Shown: positions 26,937 to 35,975, counted from the first letter of the stretch. The stretch is DNA of 64,000 bases from Streptomyces sp. GS7 (GCF_009834125.1 NZ_CP047146.1:6875501-6939500), one strand, 5' to 3'. A program made the numbers and translations. Notes: generated by a model from the letters alone, not told the origin.

Positions 26937-28250
26937 ATGGCACGTCGCAGCACCTCCGACACTCCCCGGCGCGCCGCCTCCGCCGCTCCGCCCCGTGCCG
27001 GGGCGGCGAGCGTGGCCATGACGAAGCCGCCGTCCCGCACCACCGGCGGCGAGCCCCGGCCGACCACCCCCTGGGGCCGATTCGCCCTCCTGTACGCGGT
27101 GTTCTTCATGATGGGCGCCGAGATGTATCTCGTCTCGCCCTTCCTGCCGACCATCTCGCGGGATCTGCACACCTCGACCGCGGCGGCGGCCGCGGTGGTC
27201 ACGTCCTACGTCCTGACCTACGCGATCGCCGGACCGGTCCTGGGCGTGCCCGCCGACCGTGTGGAGCGCAGGGTGTTCATCACCGCCGGCGTCGTCGTCT
27301 TCCTGGTCGGCAACGTGCTGTGCGCCCTGGCACCGACGCTGGGCACCCTGATCGCCGCCCGGGCCGTGACCGGGCTGGGAGGTGCCGCGGCGGCACCGGC
27401 GATCTGGGCCTACCTGGCCGAGCACAGTGCCCCCGAGCGGCGCGGCAAGGCCGTCTCCTGGGGCGCCTCGCTCTACTCGCTGGGGCAGGTGCTGGGCGTC
27501 CCGCTCGGCACCGCGGTCGCCGGGCTGTCCAGCTGGCGCTGGCCGTTCGCCGCCATCGGTGTCGCCCTGGCCTGCGCGGTTCCGGTGCTCGCCACCCGGT
27601 TGCGCGGCGCCCGGCCGGGCGGCGGACGCAGTTTCGCGGCCGTGCTGCACCCGTGGGCCGACTCACGTATCCGGCTGGGCCTGCTGGCCACCGCGCTGCT
27701 GCAGGCCGGCCGGCTCGGCGCCTACACGTTCGCGGGCGTGCTCTTCTCCCAGCGCTTCGGCTTCTCGCTCGGCGACCTCGGGCTCGTCGGCCTGCTGGTG
27801 GGGCTCGCCTCCGTCGTCGGCTCCACCCTGACCGGCCATCTCGTCGGCCGGGCCCGGGCGCGTGGCCGCCACGAGATCTGGCTGTCGGTGGGGTGGGCGG
27901 TGGTCTTCTCCGGGGCCGTGGTCGTCGCGGTGACCTCGACCGTCCTGTGGTTGAGTCTGGCCGCACTCTTCGTGTGGTTCCTTGTGGGCGGGGCCTTCTA
28001 CAGCACCCAGCAGTCGTATCTGAGCACGGTGGACCCCACCCAGCGGGCCTCGGTGGTCTCGTGGAACAACTCCATGATGAACGCGGGTATCGCCGTGGGG
28101 ACCAGCCTGCTGGGCTCGCTCGCCCTCGGCGGGTTCGCGTTCGCCTCGCTCGCCGGCGCCTTCGCTCTGACCGCGGCCGCCTGTTCGTTCGGCGTCGTGC
28201 TGTGCGCCCACCGCCCTGTCGGACCCGGGCCCGGCCGGTGCCGAGGCTGA
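26937..28250 (+). CDS. MFS transporter
   Basis: 437 aa major facilitator with about 12 membrane helices. After a ~45-residue basic/proline-rich N-terminus, helix 1 starts FALLYAVFFMMGAEMYLVSPFLP. The MFS signature GVPADRVERRVFIT and the motif-C-like GASLYSLGQVLGVPLG mark a DHA-type exporter or aromatic-compound transporter. GGAAGG precedes the ATG at 26937 by 7 nt. It directly follows the broken TPP-enzyme gene, whose promoter may now drive it. Intact throughout. Substrate unknown; proximity to a LysR regulator and a decarboxylase/synthase-like remnant hints at former organic-acid use. Confidence 0.87.
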   Translation: MARRSTSDTPRRAASAAPPRAGAASVAMTKPPSRTTGGEPRPTTPWGRFALLYAVFFMMGAEMYLVSPFLPTISRDLHTSTAAAAAVVTSYVLTYAIAGPVLGVPADRVERRVFITAGVVVFLVGNVLCALAPTLGTLIAARAVTGLGGAAAAPAIWAYLAEHSAPERRGKAVSWGASLYSLGQVLGVPLGTAVAGLSSWRWPFAAIGVALACAVPVLATRLRGARPGGGRSFAAVLHPWADSRIRLGLLATALLQAGRLGAYTFAGVLFSQRFGFSLGDLGLVGLLVGLASVVGSTLTGHLVGRARARGRHEIWLSVGWAVVFSGAVVVAVTSTVLWLSLAALFVWFLVGGAFYSTQQSYLSTVDPTQRASVVSWNNSMMNAGIAVGTSLLGSLALGGFAFASLAGAFALTAAACSFGVVLCAHRPVGPGPGRCRG

Positions 28251-28372
28251 CCGCGTCGCCGGAGCGGAACCGGCCGCACAACAGCGGCCGGAGAGCGCGG
28301 TCTTCGGTGCGTGACGGGACAAGCCGGCGTGTCCGGGGTGCGGTGAGAGCCGCCTCGCCGCACCCCGCACGA

Positions 28373-29326
28373 TCAGCCGGGGCCGCCCTGGGCCGGTTCC
28401 GCCGACCGGTCCGCCGGACCCGCCGCCCGGGCTCCCGGGCGCACCTCGACGGCCGCCTGCCGGCAGAACGCCACGAAGTCCCTCACCGTCGGCGAACCGT
28501 CGCCCTCCCGCCACGCCACCGACACCGACACGGTGGGCCGGCTCCCGGTGAAGTCCCGCACCACGGCACCCGGCGGGCACAGTTTCACCGCGCGTCTGCG
28601 GCCGAGCACCGAAACCCCCGCGCCACCGGCGACGGCGGCGAGGATCTGCTCGGACTCCGGCTCTTCCTGCATGACCCTGGGAGCGCGGTGCGGCCACACC
28701 TGGCGCACGATCTCGTCGTAGAACGCCGTCCCTTGGTGCCGCGGCCAGAGCACCACCGGCTCGTCGGCGAGGTCGTCGGCGCGCAACGAGTCGCCTTCCG
28801 ACAGGCGATGTCCTTGGGGCACGACGGCGACCAGTTCCTCCGCACCGAGCCGGAGCGAACGCACCCCCTCCTCCCGCACCGGCCCGCGGACGAATGCGAC
28901 GTCGACGCTGTGGTCGCGGAGCAGGTCCAGGTTCCACGTCGTCCAGCCCGTCATCGCCTCGACGTCGACCCGCGGGTTGAGTCCCCGGAACCGGCGGACG
29001 AGTTCGCCGGGGTTCAGGTCGGCACCGGACCGGGTGTAGGCGACGCGCAGTGCGCCCAGCCTGCCCTGCGCGGCCGCACGCACCGAACTCCGCACGGCGT
29101 CGCAGAGGTTGAACAGGGCGGGCACCTCACGCGCCAGCGCCTCCCCGGCGGGCGTCAGCCGGACGGCCCGCCCGCCCCGGTCGAAGAGCCGAGCGTCCAA
29201 CTCGCGTTCCAGCACCTTGATCTGCTGGGAGAGGCCGGGCTGCGCGATTCCGATCTCCGCTGCGGCCCGTCCGAAATGCAGGTGTTTCGCCAGAACGGCA
29301 AAGTACTGTAACCGGCGCAGTTCCAC
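28373..29326 (-). CDS. LysR-family transcriptional regulator with a TTA codon
   Basis: 317 aa regulator. The N-terminal HTH reads LQYFAVLAKHLHFGRAAAEIGIAQPGLSQQIKVLE (split here for description: LQYFAVLAKHLHF then GRAAAEIGIAQPGLSQQ), followed by a periplasmic-binding-like sensor domain. The GTG at 29326 is chosen because GAGAAGG stands just ahead and the protein then starts VELRRLQYF, the family norm; the frame runs open to 29422. Leu6 is encoded by TTA, so translation should depend on the bldA tRNA. It is convergent with the MFS gene at 26937 and sits beside degraded genes. Effector unknown. Confidence 0.88.
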   Translation of the reverse strand: MELRRLQYFAVLAKHLHFGRAAAEIGIAQPGLSQQIKVLERELDARLFDRGGRAVRLTPAGEALAREVPALFNLCDAVRSSVRAAAQGRLGALRVAYTRSGADLNPGELVRRFRGLNPRVDVEAMTGWTTWNLDLLRDHSVDVAFVRGPVREEGVRSLRLGAEELVAVVPQGHRLSEGDSLRADDLADEPVVLWPRHQGTAFYDEIVRQVWPHRAPRVMQEEPESEQILAAVAGGAGVSVLGRRRAVKLCPPGAVVRDFTGSRPTVSVSVAWREGDGSPTVRDFVAFCRQAAVEVRPGARAAGPADRSAEPAQGGPG

Positions 29327-29589
29327 AGCCTTCTCCCCCGTCAGATCCGCCCGCGGCCGCAGCATATTCCCCGCCGAAACCACGGCGCGTCCGGGCTTCG
29401 ACAGCGTCGCTCCCCCGTGCATCCAGCGGTGGGATCAGGTGATCCGTCAGGACAGCTGGATCGCCGAGTACCAGCACCGCGGCCTGCCGTGCAGCGTCCC
29501 CGGTCCATGTACGCATGCAGCGTCCCCGCTCCCTACACGGCGGAAGAGGCGGTCGTGCACCGGCTGGTCGGCACTCGCCCTGTACCGGC

Positions 29590-29942
29590 TGGTGGGGCTG
29601 GCCGCCGCCCAGGTCACCGTGTCCTTCGCCGCGCTCAGGGAAAGTGTCGACAGCCGCAGCGCGGCAACCGCTCCGTCCGTGGTGAACTCCGGTGTCTTCC
29701 TCGCCTCCGCCGTCATCCAACCTCTCTTCGGCCGCCTGCTGGACGCCGTCACCGACGACCCGTCACACCGGACCCTGGGTGACTGCCGCCTCGCCCTGCT
29801 GCTGCCCCTGGCCGTCAGCCTCCTCGGCCTCCCGGCCGCCTTCCGCATGCGGGAGACCTACGGCGTACCCCTGCGTCCCGAGCCGGCGGCAACACCCGAC
29901 GGCACCGGGGCGCGGTGTGCAGCCGCCGACCGCGGCATCTGA
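29590..29942 (+). pseudogene. C-terminal fragment of an MFS transporter
   Basis: About 115 codons of hydrophobic sequence that match the last two to three helices of an MFS protein: VTVSFAALRESVDSRSAAT, SVVNSGVFLASAVIQPLFG and LLLPLAVSLLGLPAAFRMRET. There is no start codon in a suitable context, and the upstream sequence lacks the other nine helices. It probably represents the tail of a deleted transporter. Confidence 0.6.
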
Positions 29943-29957
29943 TCCGCCCCACCACCG

Positions 29958-30761
29958 TCATCCACGCGGCACCTCCGGGGCGAGGACGACGAACTCCGCA
30001 CCGGCGGGGTCCGTGCAGACGGCCATCCGGCCGACGCCCTCGGCGGTGTGCGGGCCCATGTGCACGGCGCCGCCGTGGTCCTTGACCAGGGTGGCCGTGG
30101 CGTCGCAGTCGGCGGAGCCGAACACCGGGTGCCAGTACGGTGTGCCGCCGTCCCGGAACATCTCCGGGACCTCCATCAGGCCGCCGTGCATCCGCTCCTC
30201 GCCGCAGCCGGCGGGCGTGAGAAGGGTGTAGGTGCCTCCCTGGCCGCCGGGGAGCGGCACGTCCTGGGCGGACCAGCCGAGGACGCTGCCGTAGAAGCTA
30301 CGGGCGGCGGCCCCGTCGGTGGTGTACAGCTCGGTCCAGCTCAACTCGCCGGGGCCGTCCGCCGCCTCGAAGCCCGGATACGCCGCGGGCTGCCACACGG
30401 CGAACCGCGCGCCCTGCGGGTCGGTGAACCGGGCGTAGTGCCCGTCGCCGGCGCCGACCGCGGTGGGCGGGGTGTGGACCTCGCCGCCCGCCTGCCGGAC
30501 AGCCTCGGCGGTGGCCGCCGCGTCAGGAGTGTGGAAATAGACCGTCCAGGCCGGGCGGGCACCCTCCTCCGGGAGCGGGCCGACCGCGGCGACGACCTTC
30601 CCGCCGAGCCGGAAGAGGGTGTACCCGCCCTCCTCCTGGTCGCCGTAGGCCGCGGGCTCCCAGTCGAAGACCGCGCCGTAGAAGGCGGTCGCGGCGCGGA
30701 GGTCGGGCGCGCCCAGATCGAGCCAGCACGGCGAGCCGGGGACGAAGTCAGTAGTGATCAT
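29958..30761 (-). CDS. VOC-family protein with two glyoxalase domains
   Basis: 267 aa cytosolic protein made of two tandem VOC domains (about residues 8-125 and 140-265). Each has the family pattern: PCWLDLGAPDLRAATAFYGAVFDW and HYARFTDPQGARFAVWQ in the first, WTELYTTDGAAARSFYGSVLGW and MAVCTDPAGAEFVVLAPE in the second. Such proteins resemble 27-kDa antigen/hydroxylase-like VOC proteins of actinobacteria with no assigned substrate. The ATG at 30761 begins MITTDFVPGSPCW, the usual family start. It stands alone, with a short tandem repeat just upstream. Confidence 0.85.
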   Translation of the reverse strand: MITTDFVPGSPCWLDLGAPDLRAATAFYGAVFDWEPAAYGDQEEGGYTLFRLGGKVVAAVGPLPEEGARPAWTVYFHTPDAAATAEAVRQAGGEVHTPPTAVGAGDGHYARFTDPQGARFAVWQPAAYPGFEAADGPGELSWTELYTTDGAAARSFYGSVLGWSAQDVPLPGGQGGTYTLLTPAGCGEERMHGGLMEVPEMFRDGGTPYWHPVFGSADCDATATLVKDHGGAVHMGPHTAEGVGRMAVCTDPAGAEFVVLAPEVPRG

Positions 30762-30780
30762 GGTGATCGCCTTTCGCGGG

Positions 30781-30828
30781 TGCTCGGATGTCGGATGCTC
30801 GGATGTCGGAGGCTCGGAGGCTCGGATG
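30781..30828. repeat. Short tandem repeat upstream of the VOC gene
   Basis: TGCTCGGATGTCGGA (15 bp) occurs twice in direct succession (30781-30795 and 30796-30810), followed by two degenerate copies of GGCTCGGA. It lies 20-67 nt upstream of the VOC ATG, within its presumed leader or promoter. Confidence 0.75.
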
Positions 30829-30958
30829 CGCCGCGGAGACGCTCCCCGGCGCAGGCGGATCTCTCCGTGCCTTCAGCCTGACACCCACCACTGACAATCG
30901 CCCGCCGGCGGGCAACTGGCCCCCGGCCGACCCCCGTTCACCCCCGGTACGGCGCAGG

Positions 30959-32107
30959 TCACGCCTGTACCGCCGGGCCGGCCGTGCGGTACAGCTCCTT
31001 CGCGATGATCGAGCGCTGGACCTCCGTGGCGCCCTCGTAGATGCGCGGGGCCCGCACTTCCCGGTAGAGGTGCTCCAGCAGGTGGCCGCGGCGCAGCGCC
31101 CGCGCGCCGTGGATCTGGACGGCCGCGTCGACGACGTACTGCGCGGTCTCGGTCGCCAGCAGTTTGGCCATCGCCGAGCGGCGCGCGATGTCGGGGGCTC
31201 CGGTGTCGTACGCCGACGCGGCGGCGTAGACCAGGAGGCGGGCGGCCTCGACGCGGGTGGCCATCTCGGCGAGCTGGTGGCCGACCGACTGGAGGTCGCG
31301 GAGCGGTCCGCCGAACGCGGTGCGCGCACCGGCGTGCGCCAGCGCCGCGTCCAGGGCGGCCTGCGCCATGCCGACCGCGAACGCGCCCACGCTCGGCCGG
31401 AAGAGGTTCAGGGTGCGCATCGCGACACCGAACCCGCCGCCGACCTCGCCGAGCACGTCCGCCCCGGTCACCGGGACCCCGTCGAAGACCAGCGTGCCGA
31501 TGGGGTGCGGGCTGAGCATGTCCAGGTGCTCGCCCGTCAGGCCGGGCCGGTCGGCGGGGACCAGGAAGGCGGTGATGCCGCGGGCGCCGGCCGCTCCCCC
31601 GGTACGGGCGAAGACGGTGGCGAAGTCGGCCTCGGGGGCGTTGGAGATCCAGCACTTCTCGCCGGTCAGCCGCCAGCCGCCGGTCCCGTCGGGTACCGCG
31701 GCCAGAGCCAGTGCGGCGGCGTCCGAGCCGGCGCCCGGCTCGCTCAGCGCGAAGGCGGCGACCGCCCGTCCCGCGGTGACCTCCGGCAGCCAGCGGGCGC
31801 GCTGGGCGGCGGTGCCGGACTGCACGATCGGATAGGTCCCCAGCCCCTGGAGCGCCAGCGCGGTCTCCGCCTCCGTGCACTCCTGCGCGAGGGACTCCCG
31901 CAGCAGGCACAGGTCCAGGGCGCGCAGGTCACCGTCGGCGGGGAAGAGGCGGCGCAGCAGGCCCAGTTCGCCGAGCGCGGCGACCAGCGGACGGTTCACG
32001 CGGCCCGGCTCCCCCTTCTCCGCGAGCGGGCGCAGCCGTTCGGCGGTGTCGGCCCGCAGCCGGGCGCACCACTCCTGTTCGTCCGGTCCCAGCGCGAATG
32101 CGGTCAC
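30959..32107 (-). CDS. Acyl-CoA dehydrogenase (2-aminobenzoyl-CoA-type catabolic cluster)
   Basis: 382 aa FAD-dependent acyl-CoA dehydrogenase. The signatures are present: AFALSEPGAGSDAAAL in the middle domain, EKCWISNA for FAD/substrate contact, and the C-terminal VQIHGARALRRGHLLEHLYRE ... IYEGATEVQRSII. The GTG at 32107 has AGGGGAG 8 nt upstream. It is divergent from an aryl-CoA ligase gene, and together with the enoyl-CoA hydratase and monooxygenase/reductase at 39963-43126 it resembles the abm-type aerobic anthranilate cluster, in which a dehydrogenase oxidises a CoA-bound ring-derived intermediate. An acyl-CoA-oxidase role in butenolide synthesis was considered because of the nearby AfsA gene, but the context favours catabolism. 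Confidence 0.85.
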   Translation of the reverse strand: MTAFALGPDEQEWCARLRADTAERLRPLAEKGEPGRVNRPLVAALGELGLLRRLFPADGDLRALDLCLLRESLAQECTEAETALALQGLGTYPIVQSGTAAQRARWLPEVTAGRAVAAFALSEPGAGSDAAALALAAVPDGTGGWRLTGEKCWISNAPEADFATVFARTGGAAGARGITAFLVPADRPGLTGEHLDMLSPHPIGTLVFDGVPVTGADVLGEVGGGFGVAMRTLNLFRPSVGAFAVGMAQAALDAALAHAGARTAFGGPLRDLQSVGHQLAEMATRVEAARLLVYAAASAYDTGAPDIARRSAMAKLLATETAQYVVDAAVQIHGARALRRGHLLEHLYREVRAPRIYEGATEVQRSIIAKELYRTAGPAVQA

Positions 32108-32211
32108 GAGCGGCTCCCCTGGTAGCGGTACCGGTGGCGGCGGTCGGTCCGACGGTCGTCGACGGCGACGCCGGCGCGCGGCCGGATGCCGCGGAGGCTT
32201 ATCGCGATCTG

Positions 32212-32239
32212 TTGACTGCCGTCACGAACACGTTACGCT
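32212..32239 (+). promoter_or_regulatory. Promoter of the aryl-CoA ligase gene with overlapping 12-bp operator
   Basis: TTGACT (32212-32217) and TACGCT (32234-32239) are 16 nt apart. The near-palindrome TGACTGCCGTCA (32213-32224) covers the -35 and recurs exactly at 43224-43235 before the other catabolic operon. PaaX, encoded downstream, is the candidate binder. The leader to the ATG is about 165 nt. Confidence 0.65.
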
Positions 32240-32410
32240 GACGACCGATCCGTACGGCAGTCCCCGACCCGTCCCCGCCCGCTATCCGTCCGGCGGGACC
32301 GGCCCCGGAAGCGGCCCAGGCACGGCCGTACCGGCCCGCTCCCCGCCCCCTCTCCTCCACCCCTCTCCCGGCCGCCCGTCGGCCACCCGGCCCAAGGGGG
32401 CGCACCCCGC

Positions 32411-34018
32411 ATGGAGCTACGGACCTCGGCCCACACCGACACCTTCGCGCGCGACCGGCTGCCCCCGCCCGAGCAGTGGCCGCACCTGACCGACCTGGGC
32501 TATCCCGACCGGCTGAACTGCGGTGCGGAGCTGCTCGACGGCACCATCGCGCGGCTGGGCCCGGACCGGCCCGCGGTCCGCGACGCGACCGGCGCCGTGT
32601 GGTCGTACGGGCAGCTGCGCGATCAGGTCGACGCCATCGCGCACGCGCTCAGCGGCCCGCTGGGCGTCCGGCCGGGCAACCGGGTGCTGCTGCGCGGGCC
32701 GACCACGCCCTGGCTGGCAGCGTGCTGGCTCGCGGTGATGAAGGCGGGCGCGGTGGCGGTGACCGTCCTGGCGGCGCAGCGGCCGGACGAGCTGGCCACC
32801 ATCTGCCGGATCGCGCATATCGGCCATGCGCTGTGCGACGCCCGGTCGGTGGACGACCTGGTGCGGGCGCAGGCGCCGGGGCTGCGGATCACCGAGTTCG
32901 GCGGGGACGGTCCGGGCGACCTGCGGCGGCTGGCGCGACCGGGCGGCGCCCCCTACGAGGCGGTGGCCACCGCCGCCGACGACGTCGCGCTGATCGCCTT
33001 CACCTCGGGCACCACCGGCCACCCCAAGGGGTGCATGCACTTCCACCGCGATGTGCTCGCCGTTGCCGACACCTTCTCCGCCCAGGTCCTGCGGCCGGAC
33101 CCTGACGACGTGTTCGCCGGCAGCCCGCCGCTCGGCTTCACCTTCGGCCTCGGCGGGCTGGTGGTCTTCCCGCTACGGGCCGGGGCCTCGGCCTATCTGG
33201 CGGACTGGGGCGGGCCGGAGCGGCTGCTCGGCGACATCGCCGAGCACCGGATCTCGGTCCTGTTCACCGCACCCACCGCCTACCGCGCGATGCTGCCCGC
33301 ACTCGGCGGGCGCGACCTCTCGTCGCTGCGCCGGTGCGTGTCGGCGGGCGAGAACCTGCCCGCCGCCACCTGGCAGTCCTGGTACGACGCGACGGGCCTG
33401 CGGATCATCAACGGGATCGGCGCCACCGAGCTGCTGCACATCTTCCTGTCCGCCGCCGACGACGCGATCCGGCCGGGGACGACGGGGCTGCCGGTGCCGG
33501 GCTTCGAGGCCCGCGTGGTGGGCGCCGACGGCGTGCCGCTGCCGGACGGCGAACCGGGACTGCTCGCCGTCCGGGGGCCGACCGGCTGCCGCTACCTGGC
33601 CGACGACCGGCAGACGGAGTACGTACGGGACGGCTGGAACCTCACCGGCGACACCTATGTCCGCGAGGGCGACGGCTACTTCCGCTATGTGGCCCGCGCG
33701 GACGACATGATCGTCTCGGCCGGGTACAACATCGCGGGCCCCGAGGTGGAGGACGCGCTGCTGCGGCACCCGGACGTCACCGAGGCGGCCGTGGTCGGGC
33801 GGCCCGACGAGGAGCGCGGCCAGGTCGCCGTCGCCCATGTCGTGCTGCGCGCCGGCGTCGCCTCCGGGGGCGCGACGGTCGACGCGCTGCGGGCGTTCGT
33901 CAAGGGCCGTATCGCGCCCTACAAATGCCCGCGGGTCTTCGTCTTCCACACGGCGCTGCCGCGCACCCCCACCGGCAAGCTCCAGCGCTTCCGGCTGCGC
34001 GAAGCCGATCTAGAGTGA
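32411..34018 (+). CDS. Aryl-CoA ligase, 2-aminobenzoate (anthranilate)-CoA ligase type
   Basis: 535 aa adenylate-forming enzyme that would activate an aromatic acid with ATP and CoA. AMP-binding motifs are clear: AFTSGTTGHPKGCMHFHRD, the NGIGATELLHIF core, DGYFRYVARADDMI, and the C-terminal lysine in TPTGKLQRF. The GATELLHIFLS sequence is characteristic of benzoate/2-aminobenzoate-CoA ligases. Substrate is inferred from the monooxygenase/reductase partner encoded at 39963. Its stop is 4 nt before the PaaX gene, so the two form an operon. Benzoate or salicylate remain alternative substrates. Confidence 0.85.
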   Translation: MELRTSAHTDTFARDRLPPPEQWPHLTDLGYPDRLNCGAELLDGTIARLGPDRPAVRDATGAVWSYGQLRDQVDAIAHALSGPLGVRPGNRVLLRGPTTPWLAACWLAVMKAGAVAVTVLAAQRPDELATICRIAHIGHALCDARSVDDLVRAQAPGLRITEFGGDGPGDLRRLARPGGAPYEAVATAADDVALIAFTSGTTGHPKGCMHFHRDVLAVADTFSAQVLRPDPDDVFAGSPPLGFTFGLGGLVVFPLRAGASAYLADWGGPERLLGDIAEHRISVLFTAPTAYRAMLPALGGRDLSSLRRCVSAGENLPAATWQSWYDATGLRIINGIGATELLHIFLSAADDAIRPGTTGLPVPGFEARVVGADGVPLPDGEPGLLAVRGPTGCRYLADDRQTEYVRDGWNLTGDTYVREGDGYFRYVARADDMIVSAGYNIAGPEVEDALLRHPDVTEAAVVGRPDEERGQVAVAHVVLRAGVASGGATVDALRAFVKGRIAPYKCPRVFVFHTALPRTPTGKLQRFRLREADLE

Positions 34019-34022
34019 CCCG

Positions 34023-34904
34023 GTGAGCGACCAGCAAGCCCAGCAGGCCCAGCACACCCCACGGTCCCTGATCGTCACGTTCTACGGCGCCTACGGGCGC
34101 GGCGGCCCGGACCGTCCCGGCGGCGCGCCCGGGCCGGTGCCGGTGGCGGCGCTGATCCGGCTCCTCGGGGCGCTCGGGGTGGACCCGCCGTCGGTGCGCT
34201 CCGCCGTGTCCCGGCTCAAGCGCCGGGGGCTGCTCGTCGCGGAGCGCACCGCCGCCGGCGCCGCCGCCTACGGACTCTCCGACGCCGCCCGCCAGCTCCT
34301 GGAGGACGGCGACCGGCGGATATTCGGCCGGCCGGCCGCCCGATTGTCCGACGGCTGGGTGCTGGCCGTGTTCTCCGTCCCCGAGGAGGAGCGGCACAAG
34401 CGGCACCTGCTGCGCTCCCGGCTGTCCCGGCTGGGCTTCGGCACCGCGGCGCCCGGCGTGTGGATCGCCCCGGCGCATCTGTACGAGGAGACCCGGCACA
34501 CCCTGGAGCGGCTGGAACTCGGCCCGTACGTCGACCTGTTCACCGGTACCCACGCCGGTTTCGCGCCCACCGCGCAGGCCGTCGCGCGCTGGTGGGACCT
34601 GGACGCCATCGCCGCACGGCACCGCGCGTTCCTCGCGGAGCACGAGCCGGTGCTGGCGCGCTGGGCGCGGCGCCGGTCGGTTCCCCCCGAAGCGGCCTAC
34701 CGCGACTACCTGCTGGCGCTGGACGCCTGGCGCCGCCTCCCGTACGCCGACCCCGGTCTGCCCTCTCCGCTCCTCCCGGAGGACTGGCCGGGCGGCCGGG
34801 CGGCCGAGGTGTTCGGCCGGCTGGACGCCAAGTTGCGGGCGGCGGGCGCCCGTTACGCGTGTGAGGCGACGGCCGGGCCCCACCGCACCCGGGGAACCGT
34901 CTGA
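34023..34904 (+). CDS. PaaX-family transcriptional regulator
   Basis: 293 aa regulator. The N-terminal winged helix (RSLIVTFYGAYGR, VPVAALIRLLGALGVDPPSVRSAVSRLKRRG) and central ferredoxin-like plus C-terminal helical domains (PGVWIAP, RDYLLALDAWRRLPYADPGLP) are typical of PaaX, an aryl-CoA-responsive repressor. The GTG at 34023 lies 4 nt after the ligase stop. Family knowledge predicts that the product of the ligase, an aryl-CoA, is the inducer. A shared 12-bp operator at 32213 and 43224 is the likely target. The gene ends where the GBL-type island begins. Confidence 0.9.
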   Translation: MSDQQAQQAQHTPRSLIVTFYGAYGRGGPDRPGGAPGPVPVAALIRLLGALGVDPPSVRSAVSRLKRRGLLVAERTAAGAAAYGLSDAARQLLEDGDRRIFGRPAARLSDGWVLAVFSVPEEERHKRHLLRSRLSRLGFGTAAPGVWIAPAHLYEETRHTLERLELGPYVDLFTGTHAGFAPTAQAVARWWDLDAIAARHRAFLAEHEPVLARWARRRSVPPEAAYRDYLLALDAWRRLPYADPGLPSPLLPEDWPGGRAAEVFGRLDAKLRAAGARYACEATAGPHRTRGTV

Positions 34905-35003
34905 CCGGCCCGCCCTCGTACGCCCGTACGCCGTCGCCTCTCCTGCCTGTGGCCGGTGTCCCCCAGGCCGCGCGCCCGCCCCCCGTCCCCCGTCCCCGTC
35001 GTG

Positions 35004-35774
35004 TCAGCGTCGCCGCTGCTGCGCCCCTACCGTGACGGCGGCCGTCGGCCGCGGCCGGGCGGCGGCGATCACCGAGACCACGTCCTTGAAGGAACTGCAC
35101 ATGCGCGTCCCGGCGACCGCGGCGAGTTCACCGAACGTCCCGTTGCCGTAGGTCACCGCCACCGGCTCCATGCGCGCGGTGACCGCCATCCGCATGTCCC
35201 CCACGGTGTCCCCGACATACGCGCTCTGCCAGGCCGGGACCCCCAGCCGGCCGGCCGCGCGCAGCACCATCTCCGGGTGCGGCTTGCCGCGCCGGACCAT
35301 GTCCTGCCCGATGACCGGGCCGACCAGGTCACGGATGCCCATGACGTCCAACAGGGCCTCGGCGCCGCGGGTCGTCTTGGACGTGGCGACGGCGAGTTCG
35401 ACGCCGTGGGCGCGCAGCGCGGACAGCCCGGCCGTCACTCCGGGGAAGAGCAGCTGCGGCCCCTGGCACAGGACCTCGTACGAGAACAGCTCGCGGTAGC
35501 GGGAGATGGCGGCCTGCACCCGGCCGTCCTCCTCGGGCCGGCCCAGCAGCCGGCCGAAGGCGGCGCCCGGAGGCTTGCCGATGGCGGCCGCCGCCTGCCG
35601 GGCGGTGACCGAACAGCCCTGTTCCGAAGCCACCTTGACGAGCAGCTTGCTGATCGCGGGAAGGGTGTTGGCGAGGGTGCCGTCGAGGTCGAAGACGGCG
35701 GCCCTGATCGTCTCGGTGCCGGCGCTCCGCGCGCCTCTTACAGGACGTTCGCCGACTTCCATTGATACGCGCAT
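35004..35774 (-). CDS. HAD-family phosphatase (Gph-like)
   Basis: 256 aa haloacid-dehalogenase-type hydrolase. Motif I DLDGTLANT carries both catalytic aspartates; motif II is AVATSKTTRG; motif III/IV appear as GKPHPEMV and YVGDTVGDMRMA. It resembles phosphoglycolate phosphatases and would dephosphorylate a small molecule in the cytosol. The ATG at 35774 is preferred over the further upstream start at 35897; a later ATG at 35762 lacks a ribosome-binding site. It lies at the edge of a gene set with an AfsA homologue, where a phosphatase step is needed because AfsA products are phosphorylated. That role is inferred from context. Confidence 0.85.
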   Translation of the reverse strand: MRVSMEVGERPVRGARSAGTETIRAAVFDLDGTLANTLPAISKLLVKVASEQGCSVTARQAAAAIGKPPGAAFGRLLGRPEEDGRVQAAISRYRELFSYEVLCQGPQLLFPGVTAGLSALRAHGVELAVATSKTTRGAEALLDVMGIRDLVGPVIGQDMVRRGKPHPEMVLRAAGRLGVPAWQSAYVGDTVGDMRMAVTARMEPVAVTYGNGTFGELAAVAGTRMCSSFKDVVSVIAAARPRPTAAVTVGAQQRRR

Positions 35775-35975
35775 GGGGTGGAGACCTTTCCGGGTTCCGA
35801 TGGGTGCGGGGGCTCGGGGTGACGTTGCTGGCACAGCTGGTCGGGCGGCCAGCGGTCGACGACCGGTGCAGGCAGAGGCGGTCTCGCCACGGCGCACCGC
35901 TGTCCAAGGGCGGTACGCGACCGTCGGGGCGGCGGCATCGGAAGGGATCGTCCCGTTTACCGCCTTCGGAGATTT

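Noticed and set aside
26891..29311. Continuation of the TPP-enzyme frame for another 800 codons
   Set aside because: Beyond about 26890 it is an out-of-phase reading of the MFS gene and then antisense of the LysR gene, with no TPP-enzyme C-domain.
30959..32107. Acyl-CoA dehydrogenase as an avenolide-type acyl-CoA oxidase (Aco)
   Set aside because: The GBL-type genes are 3 kb away on the far side of the ligase and PaaX genes, no P450 partner is present, and the 382-aa size and motifs fit ordinary acyl-CoA dehydrogenases.
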